Of a DNA stretch of 64,000 bases, positions 49,209 through 62,039 are shown in pieces; the first letter of the stretch is position 1; the number at the start of each line of letters is the position of its first letter. The notes under the pieces are model-generated. The model was not told where the DNA came from and made no database searches. It worked only from the letters and a program-made list of their open reading frames with translations. Origin of the DNA: Earliella scabrosa (lineage: Eukaryota > Basidiomycota > Agaricomycetes > Polyporales > Polyporaceae); contig JABYQQ010000005.1 in NCBI GenBank assembly GCA_022605405.1, forward strand, positions 2,480,001-2,544,000, written 5' to 3'. A program made the translations under genes and the position numbers.

Positions 49209-50437
49209 GGCACGTCCGTTGGCTGTTGGGGAGAGAGAGCATCGAGTGAGTCCGAGCGGGCTATCCGGCTTCGGCCGGAACACCTACAGGGAACGTTGCT
49301 GGTCATCACGGGCGGGCGGGCGGAGAAGTGCGGGGAACAGGGCAGGCTGGGGGTGAAGCGGCACGCTGAACAGATGGAGGACGGGAAAGGAGATGGACGG
49401 GGAGGATAATGGGGAGGAGGGGAAGGGACGGAGAGGATTTATAGGCCATTGCGAGTTCGGCTACTGCAGAAGTCGTGAAACAGAGTGCAGAAGGAGCAAA
49501 CGCAGCAAGTAATCGAGTCCCGAAAGCGACAACGCGGTGCCTGTGTCGCACACGACGTAAGGTGATTTTCACCGCAGACGACCAGAACGGGAGAGGGACC
49601 GAGAATGGACAAGGTTGCCCAGGGCTCGCGAGCTGTGCGCATCCGGGATTCTATCACGCATTACGCTACGAGCTTGTTCGATCACCAGAGTGGATCGGAG
49701 ATGAGGGCAAGTATAGAGCCGCCGTAAGCGAGGAGTCAGGACTGCATTGCAGCCCCGCGGAAACCATCGACGGCATCAAGGCGCGCTTGGGTGATAATCA
49801 GGCGTCTGGACAAGCCGCAGCGAGATATTAGAATATCTGTGTTTGCTGCTCGTTTGGTCCGGTGGGGTTTGTCTGGGTCCTGCGGTGTTGATGTGGAGAT
49901 GGCCAGGACGCGGGAGGTCGACACGCGCACGCCAAACACCTCCGACGGAGACGCTTGAGCGCGAACCGTTACAGTGATCCTCGCGAGCGCGCACATCCAT
50001 GATCCTGCGACCGCGGGCACACCGTCAGCTCCTCCCACCGCCACGACAACGAAAGCTCGCGTACGCGCCAGGGTGCGCACCCGTAACGGGGCTAGCGGCA
50101 TCCCCGCCGTTCTCGTCTTCTGGCACAGTCCGCTGCCGTCGTCAACCGGGCGAGCAACAGCACCACTTAGCACGCGCTCGGGCTGAGCAGCCCGACCGAC
50201 CACGTCAGGACGACGTCCTTCAAAGGATCCGCCACTGAGCTGCGAACGGATGCCCATGATCATATCATCATCCTGCTCACGACACACTGCGACCCACCTG
50301 CGCAGGCGCACGCGATACACGCCGCGACGAACCACCGTGTTTTGAAACCAGCTCGGTCATCAGAGAACGTGCCAGAGACGAGGTGATCCCACATTCTGTA
50401 ACTTACAACGCACAGCAGATACACGCGACACAGTCCG
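49209..50437. other. Intergenic gap
   Basis: 1.23 kb between tandem minus-strand genes; only shadow frames. The first 150 bp upstream of the Zn2Cys6 gene are purine-rich on the plus strand (a CT-rich leader for the gene). Confidence 0.4.
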
Positions 50438-51480
50438 TCACATCGCCAGATAATCCCGTACTTCCTCCTCCGTCAGTTTCCGGAATGTCGGTTTTACCCG
50501 CCCCGTGCCCTCAATCTTGCCCGCAGCGAGATCTGCCTCGCTTGGAACAGTTACCACGCCAATTTCGATGGTCTTCTCCGTCATGTGCCCCTCGAAGCCC
50601 TCCTTCAGCGTGAGCAGGGCGGTGTGGATGGCATCTTCCAGGCTTATGTCGTCGTTGTAGCTATCAGATCGCCATTGAGCCAACAGCGTCGGTCAATTTC
50701 CAATGTCAGTCACGACGTAACAGACTGCACGCACCGCTTCTCCAGGAACGTCTTCGCGTTCACCATATTCTTCCCAATCGCGCTCGCCTTCCACGCCCAG
50801 AATGAGCCCGAGGGATCGACCTGGTATAGACTGGGTCCGCGTGTGACATCCCAGCCCGCCACCAACAAAGAAACTCCGTACGGTCGGACACCGCTATTTG
50901 ATGTGGTTCATTAACATCCAGATCCAGCGGTATGACAGCTATATCCCTTCTTCCACGAAAGGCAAGCGAGTACGTACCCGGACTGTGTCGCCTGTTGCAT
51001 GATATTCGCGATCTCCTGCGTGAGCACCTTCGTTGGAGGGTACTCGCCATAGATCTTCCAGTACGCCTGTGCGCTCTTCCGTGCCTTCGCGACGAGCACG
51101 CGGAAGTCGGGGCCCATCCCCGAGTACACAATGCCGATGTTCGGACATATGACGGACACCTTGTCTATCATCGAGTCGTCTATGAGGATGGAGGAGGACT
51201 TCTTCTCGGTAGCAATGACAATGCCATTCGACGCTGCTCACAGCCTCAGCACCCGGAATCAAGCCTTGGAAGAAGTGCGGCGTGCGGACCTTTGATTCCT
51301 AGACTAGTAGTTCCTGACGAGACCGCCGCGAGAGCGTGTTCAATCTGCACGAGCTTTCCGCTCGGAGAGAAGACGGTGAGGGAGTAGCTACCGGTTAAGT
51401 GCGGACGAGATGTCAGGGAGAAGCCCACCAAGGAAGCCAAGAAGTACGTACCTGTATGCGCCTCCGTCTGCAGTAGCCAT
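50438..51480 (-). CDS. PRE8: 20S proteasome alpha2 subunit (PSMA2/Pre8)
   Basis: Exons 51480-51452, 51387-51290, 51233-50978, 50893-50735 and 50660-50438 give 254 aa. The alpha signature ([20 protein letters not shown]) and the PSMA2-type blocks [39 protein letters not shown] and [15 protein letters not shown] are clear. It is a structural ring subunit without protease activity. A second alpha subunit gene (alpha6) lies 16 kb away on the same strand. Confidence 0.94.
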
Positions 51481-52473
51481 GTGGGGCGGTGACGGGCGTA
51501 CGAGATGGAAGGAGGAGGAGAGTGCTGAGATCGCAAACCGAGCCCTGGACGCGTAATGCGGTTCTCCGCTGAGCTGAACGCGCGTCGCGTAGTACCACCA
51601 CGTGGCGTCTTGCCATTCTCGGACGAGCGCCCATTACGTCCGTGCCATGTGGCTGCGCGATCGTGGACGTCGGAGCCAGATCGCTGCCATTTTCGCGTGC
51701 GCCGCACGTGGGCCGGGCAACAATCTCTCCCGTCCAGGCCACTTCACCTTTTGGCCAACTGCGACGATGTCTGCGTTCTCGGCAGGTGCATTCATCCCCG
51801 AATGGCCCTTCGCCTGCAACCTCCGCCGTCAATTTTACTCATGTTGTCACGCTCAACGCAAACTGTGATGTCAATGGGCAAGCACACGCTCAGCCGCGCA
51901 CCGCCCAATTGATTGTAGAGGGAGAGGCTCTGGGCCATCATCGGGATGACTATCTCTCCTTGACGGTCTTTCGGCGAACGGCCCTCTTTCAGCTCCTGCC
52001 GATCGCCGTCAATCCAGGACGGACAACTTGCAGCACTGTTGCAGTAGTGCCATGAACCCATTACGGTACTGGACCCTGAAGGATACGCTGGAAATTTCGG
52101 TCCTCCGTACTCTGAAACGCAGTCGTTGCGACTAAGCACAACTCTCGCCGTGTCTGGCCGTCGAACGACGCATCGCACTCCTGCTCGAAAGCCTCGGAAA
52201 CCTTAGAGTCATCAGCGCTCGGTTTGAATTCGGCACTGGTGGCCGCTTCAGGTGCTGCGGCGGACACCGTTACGATGGCCTATCAACGCTGGGCTGACAG
52301 AGTGCACTGACAAGGTTCCGTAAAGCGTTCCCATCACTTCGATGATACTGCGTTACCCGGGCATAGCGGGGGTATATGACGGTGGGCGCGAGGGATCCAT
52401 TCACAATTACAGCACAAAATAATACACTCCTTCACGTACATGCCGTATTCCATTCCTCTTCGGTCGCATCTGC
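51481..52473. other. Gap between tandem minus-strand genes
   Basis: About 1 kb. A minus-strand open frame at 52061-52267 (containing SEAFEQECDASFDGQTRREL) has a coding look, but no ATG or partner exons could be fitted. I leave it as a possible fragment. Confidence 0.35.
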
Positions 52474-53663
52474 TTACTCGACCTTGAGAGGGGTCGTCCT
52501 CAAGTACGGCTGCGCGGCCATACGTCAACTCCGTATGCCTAATCAGCTCAGTGCTGTGGACGTACCTTGTGGATGGTGAAGTCGGGGAATAGCGTCTTCG
52601 CCTCCTCGTTCGACACCGAGGGGTGGACAATGACATCGTCGCCCTTCTTCCAGTTCACGGGGGTGGTTACACGGTACTTGTCACCGATCTGGAGGGCTAC
52701 GTGGACAAACGCATTTGCGGCGTCAGCTTGCTTTCCCCCGATGTCTCGGACATAAAATAGACTCGAACGCACAGTCAACGACGCTGCACACAACAGGCGT
52801 CAGCGCATGAACCGTGCCGCAGCATGCTGTGCCAGAAGCTCACCGAAGGATCTCATCGAAGTTGCGACCAGTGGAGGCGGGGTACGACAGCGTAAGGCGG
52901 ATTACCTTCTTGGGGTCAATGATGAACACGGTACGGATCTAGATATAGCAGACGCAGATGTGGTCAGCGGCACGCTCGTCTCGGGTAGCAGGGTCTTCCA
53001 CCTCCCCCCTAATCAACATGAAGCAGAAGTCGAGCACTTACAGTAAAGGGAAGGCCCTTGTTGTCACGGTTCGTCGCGTCCTGGTAGTCAAGCATGTCGT
53101 AGAGGGTCGAGATCTTCCGGTCCTCGTCGGCGATCTGATCGAGTGCATACAGTCAGCACAGACCAACTGCATATGCCGTCGATGTGCGCATATCGCAACG
53201 CGACCGGCGGAACAGTGTATGAGGACACATACGATAGGGAACTGAACATCCGTCGGGCCGAACTTGCTGCCCCAGTCGTTGATGTCCGTGACCCACTTCT
53301 CGTGGTCGGCCAGGCCGTTCGCGGAGAGCCCAATGAGCTTCACATTGCGCTTCTCGAAGTCAGGCGCCCTGCAGATCATCGCGGGGGTATTAGTCTCTTT
53401 TCCAGATGGCGCGATGGCTCCAGTACAGTGGACTTACCTCCGCGCGACCTCAGCAAGCTCCGTGGTGCAGACGGGGGTGAAGTCACCCGGGTGGGAGAAG
53501 AGGATGGCCTGGAGTGCAGGGGAGGATGAATATCGCACGATCAGTCCGTATATGCGCTGTTGTTACGCACCCATGAGTTACCAATCCACTCATGGAACTT
53601 GATAGTACCCTTGGTGGTGGGAGCCTCAAAATCGGGCGCGATGTCTCCAAGACGAAGTCCCAT
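52474..53663 (-). CDS. 1-Cys peroxiredoxin (PRDX6/Prx1 type)
   Basis: Exons 53663-53571, 53508-53438, 53368-53233, 53134-53042, 52938-52844, 52783-52773 (11 nt), 52696-52566 and 52509-52474 give 221 aa, the usual length of the class. The peroxidatic Cys45 is in [32 protein letters not shown] and a short C-terminal PYLRTTPL are Prx6 features, and no resolving cysteine motif is seen. There is no presequence, so it is probably cytosolic. It reduces H2O2 and lipid peroxides. Confidence 0.93.
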
Positions 53664-54449
53664 AGCGGCAAGATTGAGAGATGTGTGTGAGGAGGGGATG
53701 AGAGATGTGGGGGAGTGAAATCAGCAGCAGTTCTCAGCCGTAGTCCATGTCCTGAGCTTATATAACCTTTTCCAAGCAAGGAGAGAGAGCTGATACTATG
53801 GATTGCATATGAATGAGAGCAGGGTGGTGATTATTGCGCCTTCGATTCACACGCCCAAGGACGGATGCATGCGGGTCCTGGTGGCTCGCGTGATGGCTTG
53901 GGGTCGCTCTAGGCAGCGCAGAATCGCGAAATCAAGTCGAGAGAATGAGCCATGGATTAGAACGCAGTTGCGAGCTTTAAAATGGCGGACAGCACCGGAG
54001 GCCGGGATTACGGCAAGCGCGTACCACTGGAAACGCGATCACGGGACTCAGACTGACCGCGTCCGAGTATTCCCGCCTGACGCACCGCGGCACTCTCGTG
54101 CTGCTGGAGGATGTAGACAAGGATTTTGTGCTGTAGGAGGAATCAGCGAAACCGAGTTAGCATGTGCCTTGAAGAATCAGACGTATCCATTCGATGGCAC
54201 TAGATTATCCAGATCAGTAGCACGAACCCTATGCCATCACAGAATAGAGGAAGTCTTCCTTATTCAATCGAGCTCGAAGCCAATGATTGCGCAATTCCGT
54301 ACACAGGTACAACAGCAAGATAGCGAGCTTGACAGTGCGAGTCGGTGGGAGAGTCGGAACCAGTAATGATACAGGGGAGGCGGTCATGGGATAACGGCCA
54401 TTAGCAAGGGAACTACGTGGTGACGACCAAGGAATTATGTGGTATAATA
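53664..54449. other. Gap between tandem minus-strand genes
   Basis: Peroxiredoxin promoter and SSU72 3' region. An open frame at 53803-54366 (plus) has no family resemblance and biased composition. Nothing else was seen. Confidence 0.4.
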
Positions 54450-55635
54450 TTAGTAGTATGCGATGGTGTGTAGAATACTGTGGGGATGCTTCTCTTGGTG
54501 GGCCTGGAGGATGCCATTGATCTCTTCGTCGATGTCCTTCGCATTCTCAATCTATGGGACACGGGTCCGAGGAGGCATAATGGTCATCATGTCAAACGCC
54601 TCCAGGGCGGGGTTGAGAACTCACCGCCGTGGCCAGATCTACAATTGCTTTTCCTGCAATATGCGCCTCCTCGTGATTATCCTTGATTTCAATATTGATA
54701 ATGTGAACGGGTTTGTTGAAATCACCGCCCCTCGTGAGCAGATCTGGCGTCTGAGCTCAGCGCCGGCAGATAAGTATATGAGAATTGCCACTCACCATCA
54801 CAGACCGCGTCGAAACACCTCTCCTCGCAAGTGATCACAATATCGGCGATCGTTTTTGTCTCCTGCCAACGCTCTGGTGCCAGCTTGATACGTCGATTCC
54901 TGTCGAGCATTTGCAGGAGACCGTTGGCAGTATACCTGGGTAAAGGTCAGTCTAGAGCGCGGAACAGCGGAAAATGTAACTCACAATCGCGCATCTTGCG
55001 CCTGGAGCTCCTCATAGATATCGTTGTATGGCGTACCAAAGGGGTAAATGTTGGGTTTGTCGATCGCGGGACCGGGTAGCCGCACTGCCGACCCAGTGCC
55101 GGACGAACACACGCGAAAGCCGGCTTTACTGGATAGCAACGCACGTTCGTCATACGTTCCCAGAGCACAGAGGTGAGGGACGCACGCACGCGAGGACAAA
55201 GTGACCCTCCATAGACCGGTTCTGGAGACGCGTTGGGAATCTACGGGAAATCGGAACACTAAGAAGGTCACGCACCTGGTTGCTTGCGCATACTACGCAG
55301 AACAGCGGACGCGGTTTGTATGGAGATGGTGTACTCTGCGGTATCGTCGATGCACCTTGGGCCTCCTGCGCGAGTTGCTGATTCGATGCGTCATGTCCGG
55401 GATACTGAGGCGGTGCGGCGGTGGGATATGGGGTATAGTTTGACGGTGCAGGCGGCGGGTATCCCTGGGAGGTGGACGCCTGCATAGGAGGTGCCTGGTA
55501 AGGAGGTGCCTGATGCTGGGGACCTGGTTGGGTGTGTCCTTGAGGGGGACCGGATGGCGTGTTAGAGTGCGACCGTTGCTGTAGGCGTGGGTCTTGACGG
55601 GCAAGACGTGGGTCGCGGGCTCTTCTTGGGTCCAT
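54450..55635 (-). CDS. SSU72: SSU72 RNA polymerase II CTD phosphatase with Pro/Gln-rich N-terminal extension
   Basis: Exons 55635-55276, 55221-55190, 55128-54985, 54935-54796, 54743-54625 and 54551-54450 give 298 aa. The C-x5-R phosphatase loop VCASNQNRSM (Cys116, Arg122) is split by the first intron. [20 protein letters not shown], the helix [30 protein letters not shown] and [19 protein letters not shown] are typical of Ssu72, which dephosphorylates Ser5 of the CTD and acts in 3' end processing. About 110 extra N-terminal residues ([20 protein letters not shown], then Pro/Gln/Tyr-rich) precede the enzyme and are not part of the core fold. Confidence 0.93.
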
Positions 55636-58213
55636 GACAGGCTAACTGATGTGTTGTTACGCGTCAGCGAACGTGAAATAGAGAGAGAACGCGTCGATAT
55701 AGGCCATAAAGCCTCAGCAGTATCTAGAACATTGAGAGTCGTCTTCTCGACCCCGCGTCAAAAGTTTTTGCAGGTCGAGCATCCGCTTCCACTCTGAGTC
55801 ATCTCCGGCTATGTAAAAAAATGAATCTACTCACATTCGCGGAATGAACGAAAATCGATGAGGGCAACGGAAGGAATGACAAGTTGTGCTCACTGCTCAC
55901 TGCAGACGCGGTCAAGACTCTGTGGCGGACGCAAAGGCGTCTGGTCAATGATTGGTCAGGCTTGAGCGTGGGACACGGGTAACTCCGTACCGATCAGGCG
56001 CCCCCGTCGGCCCGGGCCACGCCCGGGCCCTCGTCCGACAAGTTGACCACTGGCAGCCACTGGCATGATGTTGAGGTTGACGATTGGACACCATACAAGC
56101 TCGAAGCACGGATTTCAACACGCTCCGAACGACCATAAGGAAATGATGTAAGTCTCGGATGGTACGCAGCCTCCAACTTGTACATCCCCTGTCGCTCATC
56201 ATGATGTTCGAATTTTCAGTGCCACGTTGGGAGAGGTTATCGGACAAGGTCGGCCAGTTTCACCTCCTAAACGGGTTACAGGGAGTTTAATAATATGTGA
56301 TCTTTTACCAGCCGTCTGTCCCTTCATCAAAGTCGTCGAATGAATGAGATAACTCACCTTGTACCGGTGAGGAGTCATCGGTTCGGACTATCTTATTTTT
56401 GGTCTCATGCTCACAGTACTCCGCAGATTGCAGAGGGCCGGCCGAGATTCGCATTCCTTTTAGTCACGCGGAGGTTCCTTGCATTCACCCGCATGCGAAT
56501 TGTCCAAGTCTAGCATCGAAGTCTAGCATCGAGGGGATGGGTGTCAATATTCTGACCACAAGGTATCGGACGGATGTCGAACCGCATGGAGCTGCTCCGA
56601 TCAAGCCAGAACCATGTTGCACATGGCGCACTTACCGCAGGAACACCATAGAAACCATCCCGAACCAGTCACTGGTGGTTTCGCGATGTACTCACAGGGA
56701 AGCGTTCTCTATCCAATTGTTCACAGGGCGGGGAATTTTTACCATCGCTAGGGGATGGCCAGCACCTATCACCTCAACTAAACCACGATGGACGACCAAG
56801 CGTCGGTGAAGGCACATGGCCGTTCCGGCGAAACTACCACCGGCGACCTTACCTCCTCCGTCACCTGCATGCTCACGATCGCGAATGCGTGCTCTCAGCT
56901 GACTAACGTTGTCACTCGCCCACTCGCCTTTGGCTAGGCGAGTTTGAGGTGGATGATGTTGCAAGCGACTCACGCCTAACCCGTATTTTGCTAAATCATG
57001 TCACTAGCTTTGCTCCTCCGTGCTCCTTCTCTGCATTAGGAAGTCGTAATGACAATGCTGCGCCAGCCAGCCGCGGCATCACAGCAAACATAGCCTCCAC
57101 GGTGATTTGCGAGAGCGTTGACGCGATTCCGCGAACCCCGGAGGAGCGGTAAGTGTCATGCAGGCATCTTTACCGAGCTGTCCATGCGGGCTAACACGGT
57201 GCACAGGTGCGTCCATTATGAGCCTCTGGTATCACTTTTCAAAAAGTTGCTGATATCAAACAACAGGCGGTTCAACTTTTCAACCAACCATTACATACCG
57301 TCGTTCTCGGGTGCCTCGGCCCTCAACCAGGCAAGACCAGAACACAGCCCACTACACGGTATCAGAACTCTGCCGCAGGAGCGGCAGCGCTCGTGGCCTA
57401 AGCGACACGAAGTACAGACGCGAATTCGAATGTATTGGATCACGATTCGCGCATCAAGATAGACTGGGCGATCCGTTCCGATTGTACGTACACTCCTCCC
57501 AGTTGTGCCGCGTGCGTCCGACGTAGTCAGGAGCGCCCATTCACTGACTCTCCCTCGACCATGGCTCGCGCCCACGGGATGACGGCCTCCCGGCGCCTCG
57601 AGTCTGCTGGACATATTGTAGTGAGATCAGCTGCGCTGCGGAGTTGCTCTGACACCACCGGTGGGTCACCGTGGGTGTGAGTTGATGTAGCCGCAGTGAG
57701 GGCAACCTTCGCAAATCGGCATCTAGCCATTGTTTCTAATGGTGTGTTTTGTTTCGAAGTCATGGAGAAATTGACCGCATTGTAGTAGTGCTATATCAGA
57801 GTCTACGATGACAACGCATGTACGCAGGCATGCGACCCGATCCAACCAGTCATGTCGCCCAGCCGGCATTGACAAAGTTGATTTGCAATTGTGGTTTGTT
57901 CCGACTCCGATATTCCTCGTGGCCTCAATCCCGGTACGTGTTGGCTTATGACGGTGCTACAGCGACTGTGACTTCCCTGACTAATGGCAACAGGACGTTT
58001 GCACATCCGAGTATCGACAAACACTGACACGTATGCGTACACCTACACCGTTGTACCCCGATCGGTGTTTCCCCCTGAGTAACGCATCTCATATTATCCC
58101 AGTGCCAACCTCAATGGTACAGTCAGGATCCTGGCTTATTCCTCTGATGGACTAACATGCTAACTATGTTACAGTTTCAGAACACATGCGAAAATTTTAC
58201 TTCCCTACAGCTC
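55636..58213. other. Gene-poor gap
   Basis: 2.58 kb with only short family-less frames. A 13-bp unit (AAGTCTAGCATCG) is tandemly doubled near 56507-56532. No RNA gene or TIR was found. Confidence 0.4.
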
Positions 58214-59419
58214 CTACTCAAGCCGTTCGCCAATAAGCTCCTGCGTCAGGTCGGCACACAATTTCCAGAAGTTGGTGGCAACCGTCCGGTCCTTCGCCTG
58301 GCTACTCTCCTGATCCGGCTTGCCGTAAGGCTCAGTATAGTACTTGCCCTTCCAGTGGCACGGATATGTTAGCGAACTGTGATCAGCGCTGGTGAGCATA
58401 TGCGCGTACCTGGTACTCCTTCCAGTTGTCTTGATTGATGTCTGCGCTGACTGCAGCCCACAGACTAGCTTCCGCTCCCTCCTCCGCGCTCTTACCTCCG
58501 AGACGGCTTAGCTTGTCAACGATTACACCCAACGGGCCGTAGGACTCGGACCAAGCGTTCTGGACTTCCGTGTCGACCATACCAGGATGAACCGACGTTA
58601 CGATGATGGGCTTACTTGCGTCGGTGAGCTTACGGCGGACAAGTTCTTGCGCGAAGACAATGAGCCCCAGCTTCGTTCGGCCGTACCTGCCAATCACGAC
58701 ACGTCAGCACGGAACTCGCGCGAATTGCCAGGAACCCGTGAGCTTACAGTTGCACGCCGTCACCCTTCTGGTTGATCTCCTCCTTCGACGCAAACTTGGT
58801 CCCGCTGGGTGCGAACCGATGCATCTCCGAGCTCTGCATGACGATGCGGACGGAAGTAGGCGGGGCCGACGATGCAGTCTTCTTCATGAGGTCGAGCAGG
58901 CGAAGGACCATGACATAGTGCGCAAGGTTGTTAACCTGGATATATGCGGTATGTGCGCGGTCATTCACGAGTCACGGCAACGTCAAGCCCTCGGGAACTC
59001 ACCTCGAAGTGCCGCTCAATCCCGTCGTCGGTCATGCCAAACGGCGCTTGCCCAATGCCAGCGTTCGCGATCAGGATGTCGAGGCGGTCCACTTGCTCTG
59101 CAAACTTCTTCGACCAACTGTCGACCTTCTTGAGGTGGCCTATGTCGAGCTGGTGGTAGACGACGGAGCCCTTGGAGCCGCTCTCCTTCAAGGCTTTGTT
59201 AAGGTCGTCCTCTGCCTGCTTGCCATGGTCCGGGTTGGCGGAGACGAAATGTACTCTGGCGTTGTGCTTCGCGAGGGCAGCGACGTCCCAGTATCCGATA
59301 CCGGCGGAGCCACCCGTGACGAGGGCGACGCGTCCAGAGAGATCTGGGATTTGATTCGGCCTGAAGCGCTTGCTGAGGAGCGTCGAAGGGTTGAGGGTGT
59401 CGGGCAAGATGGAAGACAT
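58214..59419 (-). CDS. Short-chain dehydrogenase/reductase, retinol-dehydrogenase-like
   Basis: Exons 59419-59003, 58935-58748, 58686-58410 and 58348-58214 give 338 aa. The Rossmann glycine motif is TGGSAGIG, followed by NAG (ILIANAGIG), Ser in MQSSEMHRF and the catalytic YGRTK (Y-x3-K). All residues needed for activity are present. The substrate is unknown; relatives in wood-decay fungi reduce diverse carbonyls. An in-frame ATG at 59491 would add 24 residues; the later ATG (MSSILPDTLNP) fits the family better. A truncated second copy lies just upstream. Confidence 0.88.
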
Positions 59420-59788
59420 GGCGCGTCGAGGGGACGAGAGGACTGCTATGCAAGAGCGGCGAGAGGAGATGACAGGGACGAAGAGGAGCATTGAACCACA
59501 GCCCGCTTACACGGTCGCCGGTATATGTAGCGTCCTGCTCACCTATGACGCACCAGAGGCTCACCATCGCAGGACGAGCTCATCGCGTTCGCGCACTTCC
59601 CTATATGGACATTCTCTCACCATTTCGGGATCCGGATGGCGATGACGTTTGCGTAACTTTGCGATGTTGGCACTAGTACTCCCGCTCATGCATTAGGAAA
59701 CGGACGATATCGACCGCGCGAGCGATACGAAGGACCAGGACAACATGTTCATCGTAGCACAAGTACACATTGATGCGGCTGCCTATCG
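59420..59788. other. Gap upstream of the dehydrogenase
   Basis: 369 bp holding the promoter of the short-chain dehydrogenase. No other feature was recognised. Confidence 0.4.
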
Positions 59789-60122
59789 TTACATGAGCAT
59801 GCACACGTCGAGAACCTCCTGGGCAGAAGTATTCGGCGAGAGATGGGTCCCGAGCGCTCTCCTTCCCAGGCTGGATCCCGCCTCCACGTAGAAGTTGCCC
59901 GGGATGATACGGTGAGCTTGAGTACGAGTGAGTCGATTTGTGCACACGATTAGCTGGAAGTTCGTCCAGTTCTTCTCATTGATATCGGGGCTGGGAGCTG
60001 CCCAGAGGCGAGCCTCTGCGCCCTCTTGCGCGCTCTTACCAAGGACTCTGTTGAGTGCCTCCGTAGCCTCTCCTAGGATGCCGTACGACTCTGCCCAGGT
60101 GTTAATCTTTTCAACACGGTCG
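59789..60122 (-). pseudogene. 3' fragment of a second short-chain dehydrogenase
   Basis: The minus strand encodes SYGILGEATEALNRVLGKSA, then EGAEARLWAAPSPDINEKNW. This aligns with SYGPLGVIVDKLSRLGGKSA and EGAEASLWAAVSADINQDNW of the intact neighbour, followed by NFYVEAGSSLGRRALG where the last exon should be. The Rossmann part and the active site are missing. The donor GTACGC of the intact gene is CTAATC here, so the intron border is lost. It is a decayed partial duplication. Confidence 0.65.
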
Positions 60123-60211
60123 GCAACGGAGACTAGGTGTTATGTATATCGATGTTCCTGGATGCATCTATATCTGACGGAAGTCCGTACCTGTCCTCGA
60201 CGATATGACTC

Positions 60212-60250
60212 AGGCTCTGTCCAGCAGCGACGAAATGACATTTCGTCGTG
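60212..60250 (+). repeat. 39-bp inverted repeat, left copy
   Basis: AGGCTCTGTCCAGCAGCGAC followed by GAAATGACATTTCGTCGTG. It matches the reverse complement of 62040-62078 at 38 of 39 positions and includes an internal near-palindrome around GAAATGACATTTC. Confidence 0.7.
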
Positions 60251-61056
60251 CTCCCGATCCAATCGATCAGCGCTTCACTGAGGTGCGTGACTCGGGCATT
60301 GTTGCCGGAGCTTCCGGAGTGACAGTGAGACGCCCGTACTTACACGACTGCGCAACATCCTTTCCAACCATAACCTACTAGAAACTGCTCGATAAGATCC
60401 GCTCTAGAGTCTACTTACTACACGCTCAGGTGAGCGCCGGGAGCATGGGATATCTGGTCGGAAGTTATCTGTAGGAGGGTTCTGACCGGCGCTTCAATAC
60501 TGGAGGGTCTTGGGCGAGACATCGAACAGATGTCAGTGGACAAACCAATATGGGCCAGATGACTAGGCGCCAGCCGCCAGATACCGTCCGATACCCAGCG
60601 CCGCCCCGACAGATAACTTCCGACCAAATATCTAGGACGCCCGGTGCACACCTGGGCGTGTAGACAAGCCTGATTGTTTTGAATTAAAAGTAATCTGAAG
60701 TCTTTTTTGGCAGGTATAACTTGAAGCTTATCCGAGTGCGTTCTAGTGCCAGTGACTCGGAAAGCCTCCGATGAGAACAGTGTAAGTATTTGACGTTGCA
60801 GTGCCTGCCATACTCACTGCAAGGTGCACTTCTAACTATTGGATGTGAAATTTTCCCGCATAAACGGACGTCTGGAAGGCTACTAAGTACTAATCAACTC
60901 TTCCTTTGTCTCCCCTAGGCAGACGTTTGGACGGACCTATTGAAGGGGGAAGGGACGGTCCTACAACGTCTGCTATCAAACGCGCCCTCGAGACCGTAGA
61001 TCAGCCATTCTTCGGACTTCGAAAATGCCGAAGCCTCGGCATCACCATACAAGGGA

Positions 61057-61109
61057 ATTCTCCTTATAAGGAGAATCGCCTTATACGGTAGATTCCCTTA
61101 TAAGGAGAA
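61057..61109. repeat. Palindrome cluster
   Basis: A perfect 20-bp palindrome ATTCTCCTTATAAGGAGAAT (61057-61076) is followed 16 bp later by the related ATTCCCTTATAAGGAGAA. AAGGGAAT just before the first and ATTCCCTT in the second pair with each other, so nested hairpins can form. Confidence 0.65.
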
Positions 61110-62039
61110 GATGGCACGTGCATCGTGCACTCAGTGACGTCGCGACTGCCACTGCAGTACTGAACTCTTCCCGCTGCTCTCCCTATGACTTCGCGCGACT
61201 CCGCACCTCTACGCTGGGGAGCGGCCGCGATTTTTGCGTCTAGCGACCTATCTCCGCTCACTACCTGTGCCAATATCTCGCCTAGCACTGTGATCGAGTC
61301 CCTGGCAACATCCCCTGCATACGATGCACATTCTCCAAGTGGCGATGGAGGCAGCTACACCTCCATTGACTAGGGCCAACCAGATGAAGTCTTCATTCAA
61401 AACCTTCAGCCCTCTTTATCAGTAACTCTCTACCTCTCTAATACTGCCGCCACCTCCACGAGTCCGTTCAAGTCAGTCAAACCGGACCCATAGTAATACG
61501 GGCTTCAGCGTCCTCCCCGCTCCCGGATTCACTGCTCCCTTCCCTCTGCTACCCTTCCCCGGTCATGTCAACTCCGGCTTCAGGGCAAGTCCAGTCTCTA
61601 CATACGTCCCGCGCACGAAGAGGAAGTGCCTGAGAAGCTGAGTGCTGTGCTCTCTCGCATGCACAACAATATTGGTTGGACTGTAGGGGACGTTTTGTAT
61701 TGGTTTTGGAGATGATGTACGCTGTAATTCAAATCATGTCGCCTCGCTTGCGTCCTTTCTGCAAGGCCGAACGAAACGCCGTGAACTTTGAAGGTCCCTA
61801 ACGACGCGCGACGCGTCCGGGAAGCGCTCGTGTATAGATCTCAACGCGTGGTCGGAGATCAAATGTGTGCTGACAAACTCAGATATCGCGACCTACGGTT
61901 CGGAGGCGCTATTGGTAGCAGACTAACTCTTCCTCAGCCGTTGCGGATGGCGCTGTATGTAGACGCCAGCGCTGTCACAGATCATCACGCACGTAGGCAA
62001 TCAGTCACTCATCAGTCACAAGTCCGTGCTTCTCGGACC

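Noticed and set aside
52061..52267. Minus-strand 69-codon frame with coding-like composition
   Set aside because: No ATG start, no matching partner exons and no recognised family; noted only as a possible fragment.
56507..56532. Tandem 13-bp duplication
   Set aside because: Only two units in an otherwise plain gap; too small to be called a satellite or functional array. No CRISPR-like arrays exist in the window.
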